The notes under the pieces: generated by a model | Databases searched by the model: none | Seen by the model: only the letters and a program-made list of their open reading frames with translations | What the model was told of the DNA's origin: nothing | Source of the DNA: Streptomyces sp. S465 | Lineage (GTDB): Bacteria > Actinomycetota > Actinomycetes > Streptomycetales > Streptomycetaceae | Assembly: GCF_026898115.1 (NCBI RefSeq) | Contig: NZ_CP114036.1 | Span: 3,782,001 to 3,846,000 of the forward strand | Reading direction: 5' to 3' | Length of the DNA: 64,000 nucleotides | Program-made: the position numbers and the translations under genes | Shown here: piece by piece, positions 42,918 to 54,400 of the stretch | How positions within the stretch are numbered: position 1 is the first letter of the stretch | How the letters are laid out: every line of letters begins with the position of its first letter

Positions 42918-43829
42918 TCACACCTTGAGGTACTTGCGCAACGCGAAGAACGCCGCGAGCGCGGGCATCAGCAGCCCAATCGCCAGCACCAGGGGCAACT
43001 TGGCCAGCACCGCGTCCCAGCCGATGAAGTTGATCACATCGATCTTGTCCACCAGCCAGTTGTTGACCAGGAAGTACTGCACGCTCACCAGCAGCACACA
43101 GGCGAAACCCGCGCCCAGCAGCCCCGCGATGGCGGCCTCCATGATGAACGGCATCTGGATGTAGAAGCTGGACGCGCCGACCAACCGCATGATCCCGGTC
43201 TCCCGGCGGCGGCTGAACGCCGACACCCGCACCGTGTTGACGATCAGCATCAGCGCGACGACCAACATCAGCGTCATCACGCCGAGCGCCGCGAAGTTCA
43301 TGCCGTTGAGCAGGTTGAACAGGTCGCCGACCAGTCTCTTCTGGTCCTGGACCTCCTGCACCCCGGGGCGGGCGGCGAAGGCGGTGGAGATGACGTCGAA
43401 GCGCTCGGGGTCCTTCAGCTTGATGCGGAAGGACTCCTGCATCTGGTCCGGGGTCAGCGAGGAGGCCAGCGGCGAGTCGCCGAACTGCTCCTTGTAGTGC
43501 TTGTACGCCTCCTCACTGGTCTCGAACTGCACCGACTCGACGATGTTCATCCGCTTGAGCTCGGAGCGGATATCCGCCTTCTGAGCCTCGGTGACCGCGC
43601 CCTTGGCGCAATTGGCCGCGGTCTCCTTGTCGTTCTTGTTGCACAGGAAGATCGAGACGTTGACCTTGTCGTACCAGTAGCCCTTCATCGTGCTCACCTG
43701 CTCGCGCATGAGCAGGGACCCGCCGAACAGGGCGAGCGAAAGGGCGACGGAGACAATCACCGCGAAGGTCATCGTGAGGTTGCGGCGGAGACCGACGCCG
43801 ATCTCCGACAGGACGAACTGGGCGCGCAT
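42918..43829 (-). CDS. ftsX: Cell division protein FtsX
   Basis: 303 residues. Four membrane helices: one after the N-terminal MRAQFVLSEIGVGLRRN and three at the C-terminus, with a large extracytoplasmic loop of about 100 residues between. With FtsE it forms an ABC-type complex that activates peptidoglycan hydrolases during growth and septation. GGACGCC precedes the ATG. Nine bases separate it from ftsE. Confidence 0.96.
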   Translation of the reverse strand: MRAQFVLSEIGVGLRRNLTMTFAVIVSVALSLALFGGSLLMREQVSTMKGYWYDKVNVSIFLCNKNDKETAANCAKGAVTEAQKADIRSELKRMNIVESVQFETSEEAYKHYKEQFGDSPLASSLTPDQMQESFRIKLKDPERFDVISTAFAARPGVQEVQDQKRLVGDLFNLLNGMNFAALGVMTLMLVVALMLIVNTVRVSAFSRRRETGIMRLVGASSFYIQMPFIMEAAIAGLLGAGFACVLLVSVQYFLVNNWLVDKIDVINFIGWDAVLAKLPLVLAIGLLMPALAAFFALRKYLKV

Positions 43830-43838
43830 GGCGTCCTT

Positions 43839-44528
43839 TCAGTGCTGGTAGCCGTAGACGCCGCGGGACTGGTCGCGGACGAGTCGGCCCTTCTCAAGTT
43901 CGATCACGCGCTTGCGCATCTGGTCCACGATCTGCTGGTCGTGCGTGGCCATGACGACCGTGGTGCCGGTCCGGTTGATCCGGTCCAGCAGCTTCATGAT
44001 GCCGACGGAGGTCTGCGGGTCCAGGTTTCCCGTCGGCTCGTCCGCGATCAGCAGCATCGGACGGTTGACGAACGCGCGGGCGATGGCCACCCGCTGCTGT
44101 TCACCACCGGAGAGCTCGCCGGGCATACGGTCGTCTTTACCGCCCAGTCCTACGAGATCGAGCACCTCGGGGACGGTTTTCCGAATGGCGGCGCGCGGTT
44201 TGCCGATCACCTCGAGCGCGAAGGCGACATTCTCCCCGACCGTCTTGTTGGGGAGCAGCCGGAAGTCCTGGAAGACGGTCCCCAATTGGCGGCGCATCTG
44301 CGGCACCTTCCAGTTGGACAGCCGCGCGAGATCCTTGCCGAGCACATGGACGGCGCCATGGCTGGCGCGCTCCTCGCGGAGGAGCAGCCGGAGGAAAGTG
44401 GACTTTCCCGACCCCGAGGAGCCCACCAGGAAGACGAACTCGCCCTTTTCGATCTCGAGCGAGACATCCCGGAGTGCGGGACGGTTCTGCTTGGGGTAGG
44501 TCTTGGATACGTTGTCGAATCGGATCAC
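43839..44528 (-). CDS. ftsE: Cell division ATP-binding protein FtsE
   Basis: 229 residues. ABC ATPase: Walker A GSSGSGKST (36-44), signature LSGGEQQRVAIARA, Walker B LLIADEPTGNLD. It starts with GTG at 44528 (VIRFDNVSKTYPKQ), since the longer frame is non-homologous. It is coupled with ftsX downstream. Confidence 0.96.
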   Translation of the reverse strand: MIRFDNVSKTYPKQNRPALRDVSLEIEKGEFVFLVGSSGSGKSTFLRLLLREERASHGAVHVLGKDLARLSNWKVPQMRRQLGTVFQDFRLLPNKTVGENVAFALEVIGKPRAAIRKTVPEVLDLVGLGGKDDRMPGELSGGEQQRVAIARAFVNRPMLLIADEPTGNLDPQTSVGIMKLLDRINRTGTTVVMATHDQQIVDQMRKRVIELEKGRLVRDQSRGVYGYQH

Positions 44529-44858
44529 TGAAGCACCAAGGTCGACCTGGGTAGCGGTACGGGCTGCAGCCGAAGCGGCTCCCGTCGGTGAGCGTGACCA
44601 TACGCGAACCGCACAGGGGCGCGCAGTCCGCCGTCCGGCGTTGGTGCGTTTCTTCACGCCACTATTGGGGTCAAACGGTTGACAATCCGCCCGTCGGGAC
44701 GGCCGAAACGGCCACGGAACCGGTACGGATACGGCACGGAATCGTGCGGGGCGCGCCGAACCGGACGGAAGCTGGCACAGTGGAAGGGGAACCAACCCAT
44801 TTCCCTGAGCGTTGGCCCCGTGTCTACTGCGGCACCGCCGCGCGGGAGGAGAAAGCGC
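44529..44858. other. Divergent intergenic region upstream of ftsE
   Basis: 330 bp with no gene. It holds a dyad GTCAA-ACGG-TTGAC (44670-44683) containing a TTGACA-like -35 (44679-44684) but no obvious -10 box. Promoters for ftsE and the divergent small gene must lie here. Nothing else is recognised. Confidence 0.5.
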
Positions 44859-45053
44859 ATGACGTACGACAGGCTCGTCTGCGCCAACTGCGCGAGCCCC
44901 GTCAGCGAGGGCCGCTGCCCGGTCTGCCGGGCCAGCAGGGAGCGCTTGCAGCAGGACGGCCTCTTCGGCGGACTGACCCCGGCCGCGCTGATAGCGCTGC
45001 TGGTGGCGCTGATCGCGGTGGCCGTGCTCGCGCATGAGATGGCGACGGCATAA
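44859..45053 (+). CDS. Small zinc-ribbon membrane protein
   Basis: 64 residues. Two CxxC pairs (CANC and CPVC in MTYDRLVCANCASPVSEGRC) form a zinc ribbon, followed by one membrane helix (PAALIALLVALIAVAVLAHE). GGAGGAGAAAGCGC precedes the ATG. It is conserved beside ftsE in Streptomyces as far as I recall; function unknown. Confidence 0.8.
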   Translation: MTYDRLVCANCASPVSEGRCPVCRASRERLQQDGLFGGLTPAALIALLVALIAVAVLAHEMATA

Positions 45054-45146
45054 CGCCGCGTCGAGGCGCGGTATACGCGGTGTGCGGGGCGTCTTCCGGA
45101 CACACTGAACACACCTGAACACACTGTGCACGCACGCTGCACGCAC

Positions 45147-45182
45147 AAGGGGCCCGGAGCTCTGCAGCGCTCCGGGCCCCTT
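45147..45182. terminator. Hairpin terminator between convergent genes
   Basis: AAGGGGCCCGGAGC (45147-45160) pairs perfectly with GCTCCGGGCCCCTT (45169-45182). It lies after the small zinc-ribbon gene and just beyond the stop of the convergent sortase-substrate gene. Confidence 0.85.
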
Positions 45183-45202
45183 ACCGTGCGTAAGGCGCGT
45201 GA

Positions 45203-45889
45203 TCAGGCCACGTTGTTGCGGTTCACCAGACGCGGCATGAGGCGGAAGCCGATACCACCGGCGATCATGGTCGCGGCGCCGACCAGCAGGAACGTGGTCT
45301 CGGAGGCACCGGTCTCGGCCAGCTGCTCCTTGGCCTTGCCCTGCTCCACCGGCTGGGAGCCGACATTGTCGGTGCCGGTGTTGTCGTCGCAGTTGGTGCT
45401 GTCGAGGTCCACGGTGCAGGTGCTGTCGCCGCCACCGCCGCCGCCACCCTGACCGGGCGTGCTCGGCTCACCGGAGGGCTCGCCGGTCGGCCCGTCCGTC
45501 GGCTCACCCGTGGGCTCGTCGGTCGGCGGGTCGGTCGGGTCATCCGTCGGCGGGTTGGTCGGGTCGTCCGTCGGCGGCTGGGTCGGGTCGTCGGTCGGCG
45601 GGTCGGTCGGCTCGTCCGTCGGCGGATCGGTCGGCTCGTCCGTCGGAGTCGGGATCGAGGTCGGGTCGTCGGTCGGCGTCGGGAGCTCGGTCGGCTTGCC
45701 CTTGCCCTTGCCGATGCCGAGGCCGACGTCGAGACCGTTCTCGTCCGCGTTGACCGACGCCTCGACTCCACCGATACCGACATCAACGCCAACGGCCGAT
45801 GCGGCGCCGGCGGCGGTGAGCGACGCGCCGGCGGCGATCACCGCGCCGGCCGCTATTCGCGCAACGCGCAGCCGCGTCTTCTTCGTCAT
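45203..45889 (-). CDS. Cell-wall-anchored protein with LAETG sorting signal and Pro/Thr repeats
   Basis: 228 residues. A secretion signal (MTKKTRLRVARIAAGAVIAA through GAASAVG) is followed by a stretch of about 10 imperfect D/EPTDPPTD repeats (about 75-145). Then a Gly run, a Cys pair (STCTVDLDSTNCDD), and the sorting signal LAETG (190-194), a hydrophobic helix and a basic tail (RLMPRLVNRNNVA). LAxTG is the recognition motif of class E sortases of Streptomyces, so it is a covalent cell-wall protein. The repeats form an extended stalk. The ATG at 45889 is preferred over one 11 codons upstream. Confidence 0.9.
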   Translation of the reverse strand: MTKKTRLRVARIAAGAVIAAGASLTAAGAASAVGVDVGIGGVEASVNADENGLDVGLGIGKGKGKPTELPTPTDDPTSIPTPTDEPTDPPTDEPTDPPTDDPTQPPTDDPTNPPTDDPTDPPTDEPTGEPTDGPTGEPSGEPSTPGQGGGGGGGDSTCTVDLDSTNCDDNTGTDNVGSQPVEQGKAKEQLAETGASETTFLLVGAATMIAGGIGFRLMPRLVNRNNVA

Positions 45890-46177
45890 CTGCCTGCTAC
45901 CCCCAGTAGCTGTACTCGTCAATGGAGCAGCTATGCACGGGGCAACGGCTCGGGGTGTCTGATCTCGGCGGCCCCCATCCCTCTGAGGCGGTCCGCCGGC
46001 CCCCGTTCACACGCGCCCCAGTCATACGCATGCCGGGCGTCAGCCTTCCCAGTTTTCAGATCACCGTCAAGGCCATTGCATGCGAGATGTCCGCTATGGA
46101 AGTGCTTGACGGGTACATGGGTACAGGACTGTGACCAAAACCCCGGTGTGCGCGGCTTTTTGGGGCGGCGGGCGGGG

Positions 46178-47290
46178 TTACTTCCCCTGCTCCTGCTGCT
46201 TGCGCCAGCGGATCCCGGCCTCGAGGAAGCCGTCGAGCTCACCGTCGAGCACGGCCTGCGGGTTGCCCACCTCGAACTCGGTGCGCAGGTCCTTGACCAT
46301 CTGGTACGGGTGCAGGACGTACGAACGCATCTGGTTGCCCCAGGAGTTGCCGCCGTCGCCCTTGAGCGCGTCCATCTTGGCCTGCTCCTCCTGGCGGCGC
46401 CGCTCGAGCAGCTTGGCCTGGAGGACGTTCATCGCGGTCGCCTTGTTCTGGATCTGCGAGCGCTCGTTCTGACAGGAGACGACGATGCCGGTGGGGATGT
46501 GGGTGATCCGCACGGCGGAGTCGGTGGTGTTGACGCCCTGGCCGCCGGGGCCGGAGGAGCGGTAGACGTCGACGCGCAGATCGGACTCGTCGATCTCCAC
46601 ATGGTCGGACTGCTCGACGACGGGGAGGACCTCCACACCCGCGAAGGAGGTCTGGCGGCGGCCCTGGTTGTCGAACGGCGAGATGCGGACGAGCCGGTGG
46701 GTGCCCTGCTCGACGGAGAGCGTCCCGTAGGCGTACGGCACCTGTACGGCGAAGGTGGTCGACTTGATGCCGGCCTCCTCCGCGTACGACGTCTCGTAGA
46801 CCTCGGTCTTGTAGCCGTGGCGCTCGGCCCAGCGCAGATACATCCGCTGGAGCTGCTCGGCGAAGTCGGCGGCGTCCACCCCGCCCGCCTCGGCGCGGAT
46901 GTTCACGACCGCCTCACGGGCGTCGTACTCGCCGGACAGGAGGGTGCGCACCTCCATCTCGTCGACCGCCTTGCGCACCGCCTCCAGCTCGGCCTCGGCC
47001 TCGGCGCGGGCGTCCTCGTCGCCCTCGGCGGCGGCGAGCTCGAACAGCACGTCGAGATCGTCGATCCGGCCGCGCAGCTCCTCGGCCCGGCGCAGCTGCC
47101 CCTGGAGGTAGGAGAGCCGGCTGGTGACCTTCTGCGCGTTCTCCGGGTCGTCCCACAGGGACGGGACCGCCGCCTGCTCCTCGAGCACGGCGATGTCGGC
47201 CCTCATCTTGTCGAGGTCCAGGACGGCCTCGATCGACCCCATGGTCGAGGAGAGGGACTTCAGCTCTTCGGATACATCGACGACTGCCAC
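46178..47290 (-). CDS. prfB: Peptide chain release factor 2 (RF2)
   Basis: 370 residues. It recognises UGA/UAA through SPF (204-206 in RISPFDNQGRR) and releases the peptide through GGQ (249-251 in SSGPGGQGVNTTD). An N-terminal coiled-coil (about 25-110) is present. The GTG at 47290 (VAVVDVSEELKSL) is used. No internal UGA frameshift site is present, unlike E. coli prfB. An apparent in-frame extension upstream to 48040 is a shadow of the kinase gene. Confidence 0.97.
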   Translation of the reverse strand: MAVVDVSEELKSLSSTMGSIEAVLDLDKMRADIAVLEEQAAVPSLWDDPENAQKVTSRLSYLQGQLRRAEELRGRIDDLDVLFELAAAEGDEDARAEAEAELEAVRKAVDEMEVRTLLSGEYDAREAVVNIRAEAGGVDAADFAEQLQRMYLRWAERHGYKTEVYETSYAEEAGIKSTTFAVQVPYAYGTLSVEQGTHRLVRISPFDNQGRRQTSFAGVEVLPVVEQSDHVEIDESDLRVDVYRSSGPGGQGVNTTDSAVRITHIPTGIVVSCQNERSQIQNKATAMNVLQAKLLERRRQEEQAKMDALKGDGGNSWGNQMRSYVLHPYQMVKDLRTEFEVGNPQAVLDGELDGFLEAGIRWRKQQEQGK

Positions 47291-47330
47291 GGCACCAGCG
47301 TAACCGCTGCGGAAGACTGACCGTCCCCGG

Positions 47331-48674
47331 TCATGGCGTACCGGGGTCGTGGGAGGCCGAGTGCTCGCCGCCCTTGGGCGGATCGCCGCCGTCGTCGCCG
47401 CCCGCCGCAAGCCATCCGCCCAGCGCCACCGCGACCAGGGCGGCCAGTGTGACGGCCGCCACCTTGAGCCGGCGGCGGCGCAGCGCGCCCGCGACGGCGG
47501 GGTGGCGGGCCGAGCCCGCCCGGCGCTGGCCGTGCACCCGGGGGGCGCGGGCGGTGCCGTGGGCGCCGCCCGCGAGCTCGTCCGGGCTGGGCACCCGCAT
47601 GCTGGTGTGGGTCTCGCGGCTGGAGTCCGGCACCGCACCGGGGACCAGCGGCACCGCGCCGCGCCGCCGCGGGGGCGTCTGGGCGGGCCCGGGGGCGGGG
47701 ACCGCGACGCCGCGGTGCGGGGTCTCCGCGGCCCGGCTCTCCCGCTCGGCCTCCCGCCGCTCATCGGACTCGTCCGGCTCGTCGATGTCCAGCGGCGGAT
47801 ACCCGGCCAGGCTGGGCAGCACCTCGCGCAGCCGGGCGGCCAGCTCGGAGGCGCGCAGCCGGGAGGCGGGCGCCTTGGCCAGGCACTGGAGGAGCGGCTG
47901 CCACAGCTCGTCGGGGATTCCGGGCAGCGGCGCCACGGTCTCGGTGACATGCCGGCGCAGGATCGCGCCCGGGTGGCCGCCGCCGAACGGCGTGAACCCG
48001 GCCAGCAGCTCGTAGAGGACCGTCGCGAGGGCGTACACATCCACGCTGGCCCGGGGCGGCAGCCCCTCGACGATCTCGGGGGCGAGATAGTCCGGGGTGC
48101 CGATCACACTGCGCGGGTTCGGCGAGCGGCCCGGGGACGAGGCCCGGTCGCGGGCCGGCTGGGCGCGGATCGGGGTCGGCTCGTCGACCAGGCGGGCGAT
48201 GCCGAAGTCGGTGAGCAGGGCGGGGTGCGCACCGCCGGGGCCGAGCGGGCCCGCCATGTCCAGCAGCACGTTCTCCGGTTTGACGTCGTGGTGCACGACC
48301 CCGGCGGCGTGCGCGGCGGCCAGCGCGTCGGCGATGTCCGCCGCGATCGCGACGGCGGCCTCGGGGGCCAGCCGGCGCTCATGGTCGAGACGGGTGCGCA
48401 GATCCGTACCGCGGATCAGGTCCATGACCAGCGCCAGATCATTGCCGTCGACCACCAGGTCGCGCACCCCGACCACCCGCGGGTGGTCGAGGCCGAGCAG
48501 TGCCGTGCGCTCCTGGACGAAGCGCTCCACGAGCTCCTGGTCGGAGGAGAGGTCCTCACGCAGAAGCTTGATGGCGACGGGTCCCTCGGGGCCCTCGCCC
48601 AGCCACACCGTGCCGGCGCTGCCGCGCCCGAGGAGCTGATGCGCGGCGTACCGACTGCCGATCTTCCGTGACAA
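47331..48674 (-). CDS. pkaB: Serine/threonine protein kinase, PkaB-like
   Basis: 447 residues from a TTG (48674; MSRKIGSRYAAHQLLGRGSA). The kinase domain (about 1-270) has glycine loop LGRGSAGTVW, Lys in VAIKLLRED, catalytic VVHHDVKPENVLL and DFGIARL. HRD is HHD. A Pro/Arg-rich linker is followed by one membrane helix (LKVAAVTLAALVAVALGGWL) and a short extracytoplasmic tail. By recalled synteny it is PkaB of S. coelicolor, next to pkaA. It is co-oriented with prfB, whose start is 40 bp downstream of the kinase stop. Confidence 0.9.
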   Translation of the reverse strand: MSRKIGSRYAAHQLLGRGSAGTVWLGEGPEGPVAIKLLREDLSSDQELVERFVQERTALLGLDHPRVVGVRDLVVDGNDLALVMDLIRGTDLRTRLDHERRLAPEAAVAIAADIADALAAAHAAGVVHHDVKPENVLLDMAGPLGPGGAHPALLTDFGIARLVDEPTPIRAQPARDRASSPGRSPNPRSVIGTPDYLAPEIVEGLPPRASVDVYALATVLYELLAGFTPFGGGHPGAILRRHVTETVAPLPGIPDELWQPLLQCLAKAPASRLRASELAARLREVLPSLAGYPPLDIDEPDESDERREAERESRAAETPHRGVAVPAPGPAQTPPRRRGAVPLVPGAVPDSSRETHTSMRVPSPDELAGGAHGTARAPRVHGQRRAGSARHPAVAGALRRRRLKVAAVTLAALVAVALGGWLAAGGDDGGDPPKGGEHSASHDPGTP

Positions 48675-48857
48675 GACTGCTCCGAATCCTCCGACAAGGG
48701 GGGCACGTTGGCGACAAAGCTACGCGGCTACTGGCGCGTTGGGTGCACCGGACGACGCCAACTGTCACTTCTGCGGCGGAAAAACCCTTCGGATGTCGAC
48801 AAATCACCCTGGTCGTGAGGGAGAAGCGGCCCGGCCCCGGCGCACTTTCGATGCGCC

Positions 48858-49009
48858 GGGGCCGGTGAGCCGCCGGTTTTCCCGGGGGCGGTCGGGCCGG
48901 TCAGCCGCCGGGATGGTCAGGGGGCGGCCGGGTCGGTGAGCCGCCGGTTACCCCGGGGGGCCGGTCGGGCCGGTCAGCCGCCGCGCTTGCCCGGAGCCGG
49001 TCCGGTCGG

Positions 49010-49012
<3 letters not shown>
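48858..49012. repeat. 36-37 bp tandem repeat, four units and a partial fifth, containing the pkaA stop
   Basis: Units GGGCCGGT(G/C)AGCCGCCG... begin at 48858, 48894, 48930 and 48967; a degenerate fifth runs from 49003 into the kinase gene. Each includes a (T/G)(C/G)AGCCGCC module; in the last it is GGTCAGCTC, whose TCA is the reverse complement of the pkaA stop codon (49010-49012). Together with the preceding 180 bp this fills the pkaB-pkaA gap (48675-49009), where I see no gene. Confidence 0.85.
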
Positions 49013-50695
<1,683 letters not shown>

Positions 50696-51457
50696 GTCAT
50701 GCGCTCCCTGATCGTGGTCTTACATCGGTGGTCTGCGATGGTCTGCGATGGTCTGCTGGGTGGATCAGCTGCGTGAGTCAGCTTGATGGTCTGTGTGTGG
50801 TGCTCGTTCCGCCCCACTGTAATGGGGACACCCGGCGAGCCCTATCCGATCACCATCCGATCACGACAGGCGGTCCGCGCGGGGGAAGACGTGGGAATCG
50901 GACGGATGGTTGCCGGTGGGGCCCGGGGAGCGGGCGGGACAGCCGGCCGGGCAGGGGGCGGGACAGCCGGCCGGGCAGGGGTCCGGGCCCCTCGATCGGG
51001 CGCCGCCGGGCGCCTCACGGAGATCGCGCGGGCGTGCCTCACGGGCATTTCGCAGGCGTGCCTCACGGGCATCTCGGAGGCGTCTCTCGAGACTCTCTCA
51101 GGCGTCTCTCGGGCGTCTCTCGGGCGCCTGACGAACATCTCGCGGGCGCTCTGACGAACATCTCGCGGGCCCATCGTGGCCGTTCTCTCGGGCGTCTCAA
51201 GAGCGGCCGTTCCGGTCGTAATCAGCCAGTTTCGGCCGACCAGCCGACCAATCAAGATCATGTAAGGCCGGGCGGCGGGCGAAGTGTCGGCGGCAGGTGC
51301 GAAGATGCAGGCGGCACGGAAGCGCCGAGCGCCGGGGGACTCACGCTCCGTGACCCGTACGACCCCGTACGGACCTGTACGTGCCGAAGGGCCTGGGGGC
51401 GGCGGTGGGGGTCGGCACCCTGCCCGGCCCCCCGGACAGAAGGGACCGTTGACGGCG
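50696..51457. repeat. Repeat-bearing intergenic region upstream of pkaA and the FHA/FtsK gene
   Basis: 762 bp without a credible gene; divergent promoters for pkaA and the FHA gene must lie here. It contains two exact 23-bp copies GCGGGACAGCCGGCCGGGCA... (50934-50956, 50958-50980; period 24). It also has a degenerate series GCGTGCCTCACGGGCAT / GCGTCTCTCGG at 51032, 51056, 51080, 51102 and 51114 (period 24 then 12) and CTGACGAACATCTCGCGGGC at 51128 and 51151. The repeats code for periodic peptides in either direction, none with a start site. Confidence 0.7.
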
Positions 51458-54400
51458 ATGCAGATTCGGCTGACCGTCCTCGGGCCGCGCAGCGCCCACC
51501 CGGGCCGTTCCGGCCACCATCCTGCGCCCGCGTCCGCCCCGCGCGCCCCCTTGGGCGCGGTGGACGTCCTGGTCACCGCTCCCGTCGGCACGGCCCTCGC
51601 CTCGGTGGCCGGCGGGCTCGCCGACGCGGTCGCCGCGGCCGGGTACGAGGCGGGGGGCGGCAGCGGTGGGGGCGGCGGCGCGGTGGTGCTGTACGCGGGG
51701 GGCGAGCGGCTGGACCCACAGCGCTGTGCGCTCGGCGAGCCGCCGCTGGTGGACGGCGCGGTGCTCTCCCTGCACGGCCCGGCCGACCCCGACACCGGCC
51801 ACTACCCCGGCTATCCCGGCTATCCCGGCCTTCCCGAGGCCGCCGTCGCCGACGCCACGGTCCATCTGGACGTGGTCGCGGGGCCCGACGCGGGCGGCGT
51901 CCACCTGCTGCACGGCGGCCAGGTCCGCATCGGCCGCTCCGCCGACGCGGACGTCCCCCTGGACGACCCCGACGTCTCCCGGCTGCACTGCGCGGTGACG
52001 GTCGCCGAGGACGGCCGCGCGACCATCGCCGACCTCGGCTCGACCAACGGCACCGCCGCCGACGGCGTCTCCGTGGGCGCCCAGCCGGTGCCGCTGGAGC
52101 CGGGGGCGCTGCTGCGGATCGGCGAATCCGCCCTGCGGCTGCGCGTCCCCTCGGCGGCGTCCGCGTTCCCGTCGGCCCCCACCCGCCTCCCCGTCCACGC
52201 CGATGGGGAGGGCCACCTCCGGGTCGCCCCCACGGAGGGCCCGGCCACGGCCCGCCCCGGTCACGGTCCGGCCGGGACTCGCCCCACCCACCCGGATGAC
52301 CCCGCCACGGGCCGCTCCACCCACGCGGAAGGCCCCTGGACAGGCGCCCCGCCGTCCTCCGCGCCCACCCACACCGCCCAGGGCACCTGGACGCCCCCCA
52401 ACCGCAACCCCGGCACCGGGTGGACCCGGGTCCCCCAGGCGGGGGACCCGCCCGGCCCCGGAACGGGCCTCGCCTCGGGGGCGTCCGGCCCCGAAGGCGC
52501 GTACGACCGGCGGGACGACGGCGGCTGGGGGCCCAGCGGCGGCTCGTCCGCCGGGCCCGCCCACCCGACCGGCCACGGCGACCGGCCCACGGGCGACGGC
52601 CCGCGCCCCGCGCCGGGCACCCCGGGCGGTCACGGGCCGGGCCGCGCCCAGGACGTACGGGACGTACGGGACGTACGGGACGTACGGGACGACTGGAGGG
52701 CCAGCGCCCCGGCGGGCCCCGGCGGCGCGGGGGCCGACGGGCGGCGGAGCCACGGCACGCCCGAGGACCCGCGCCACGGCGGCCCCGCAGCGGACACCGG
52801 CCGCCGTGGTGCCCCGCCGCGCGGCGGGGACGGTCCGCGGTACTCGGCCACCGACGACCCGCGGTACGACGACCCATCCACCGCCCGCACCCGACGCAAC
52901 ACCGCCCCACAGGCCGGAGCGGCTGGGCGCGCCCCCGCGGGGCAGCCCGCGCGAGGCGGGGAGGAACCGTGGGCGCGCGGCGGACAGGGCGGCCGAGCGG
53001 CCGACGCCGCCCCGGACCACCGGCACACTCCCCGTGAAGCCACCGGAGCCCCGGCCGGCCCTGGCGGCTCGCCTTACGGCGGCCCGGCCGCAGGCCACAG
53101 CGGACAGAGCGAGAGCGACGCGGACTCCGGTCGGCAGCCCCGCCCCGGGACGGGCTACGGCAACGCCGCGCGTGGCGGGCAGCCGCGTGGCCAAGGGCAC
53201 GGCGAACCGGCCGAGCGCGCCTATCCCGGCGGTCAGCCGGGCGCCACACCGCACGGCGGCCCGCAGGCCGGAGGCACGGTCTACGACAACGCCTCGCGCG
53301 GCGGGGCTCCCGCCGGCCCCTCGTACGACAGCACGGCCGCAGGCCACGCCCGACAGAGCGAGGGCGGCGCGGGCCACGGCCCCGCCCAGCGTGGCGGCCA
53401 GCCGCACGGCCAGGGCCCGCACGGACCCTCGGCCATCGGCAAGCCCGCCGACCCGGGCCCCGGGCGCCCGTCGTACGACGCCCCCTCCGCTGTCCCCGGA
53501 CAGCGCACCCCCTACCCCAGTCACCAGCCCGGCGCCGGACGACGCGGCGAACAGCGGACCACCGACGCGGGCCCCGGCGGCTCCTCGTACGACGACACGG
53601 CCGGCGGCGTGGGCTCCGCCCGCGCGGGGGCCGGCTACGGCGGGGCTCCCGACCCCGGACAGCGCGGCGAGTCGGCCGGGCGTGCGTACCCCGACGGCCG
53701 GTCGGTTACCAGCCCGCACGGCGGCCCGCAGACCGCAGGCGCGGGCTACGGTGGCGCTTCCGCCGCCGCCGGGCCGTCCGGCGGCTGGCCGGAGACCCGG
53801 GGCGCGGGACAGGGCGGAACCGGACAACGCGGCGGAGACACGGGACAGCGCGGCGAGTCGGCCGGGCGTGCGTACCCCGACGGCCGGTCGGATACCAGCC
53901 CGCACGGCGGCCCGCAGACCGCAGGCGCGGGCTACGGTGGCGCTTCCGCCGCCGCCGGGCCGTCCGGCGGCTGGCCGGAGACCCGGGGCGCGGGACAGGG
54001 CGGAACCGGACAACGCGGCGGGGACACCGGACAGGGCGGAAGCGGACCGCTGCGTGGGGGTGATCGCACGCATGTGGGGACCTATGCGCTGGACGCGCCG
54101 GGGGCGCAGGCGCGGCGGCGGGGGATAGGGGCCTGGGTGCGGCAGCTGGCCGGGGGGAAGGCGGCCGAACGGGGCGAGCCGAGGGAGGACGGCGGCGCGC
54201 GGGACGCGGCGGTGCGGGCGGCCGCGGAGGCGGAGGCATTGCAGCGGCGGTGGCCGGACCCGGCCACCGTGCTGATGACGGCGCTGGGGCCGGGTCCCCG
54301 GTTGTGGGAGCGCGCCCATGAGCACCCGGACGCGCTCGCCGTGCGGCTCGGCTCGGCCGACCGGCTGGCGGCCGGCGGCGGGCTGCTGCCCGCCGCGCCC

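Noticed and set aside
46178..47290. Programmed frameshift in prfB
   Set aside because: The reading frame is continuous from GTG to stop; no internal UGA or slippery site is present.
47291..48040. In-frame extension of prfB into the kinase gene
   Set aside because: It is a shadow of the pkaB coding sequence; RF2 homologues begin at the GTG at 47290.
50842..51795. 317-residue minus-strand frame upstream of pkaA, antisense to the FHA gene
   Set aside because: Shadow of repeats and of the FHA gene; no ribosome site or family match.
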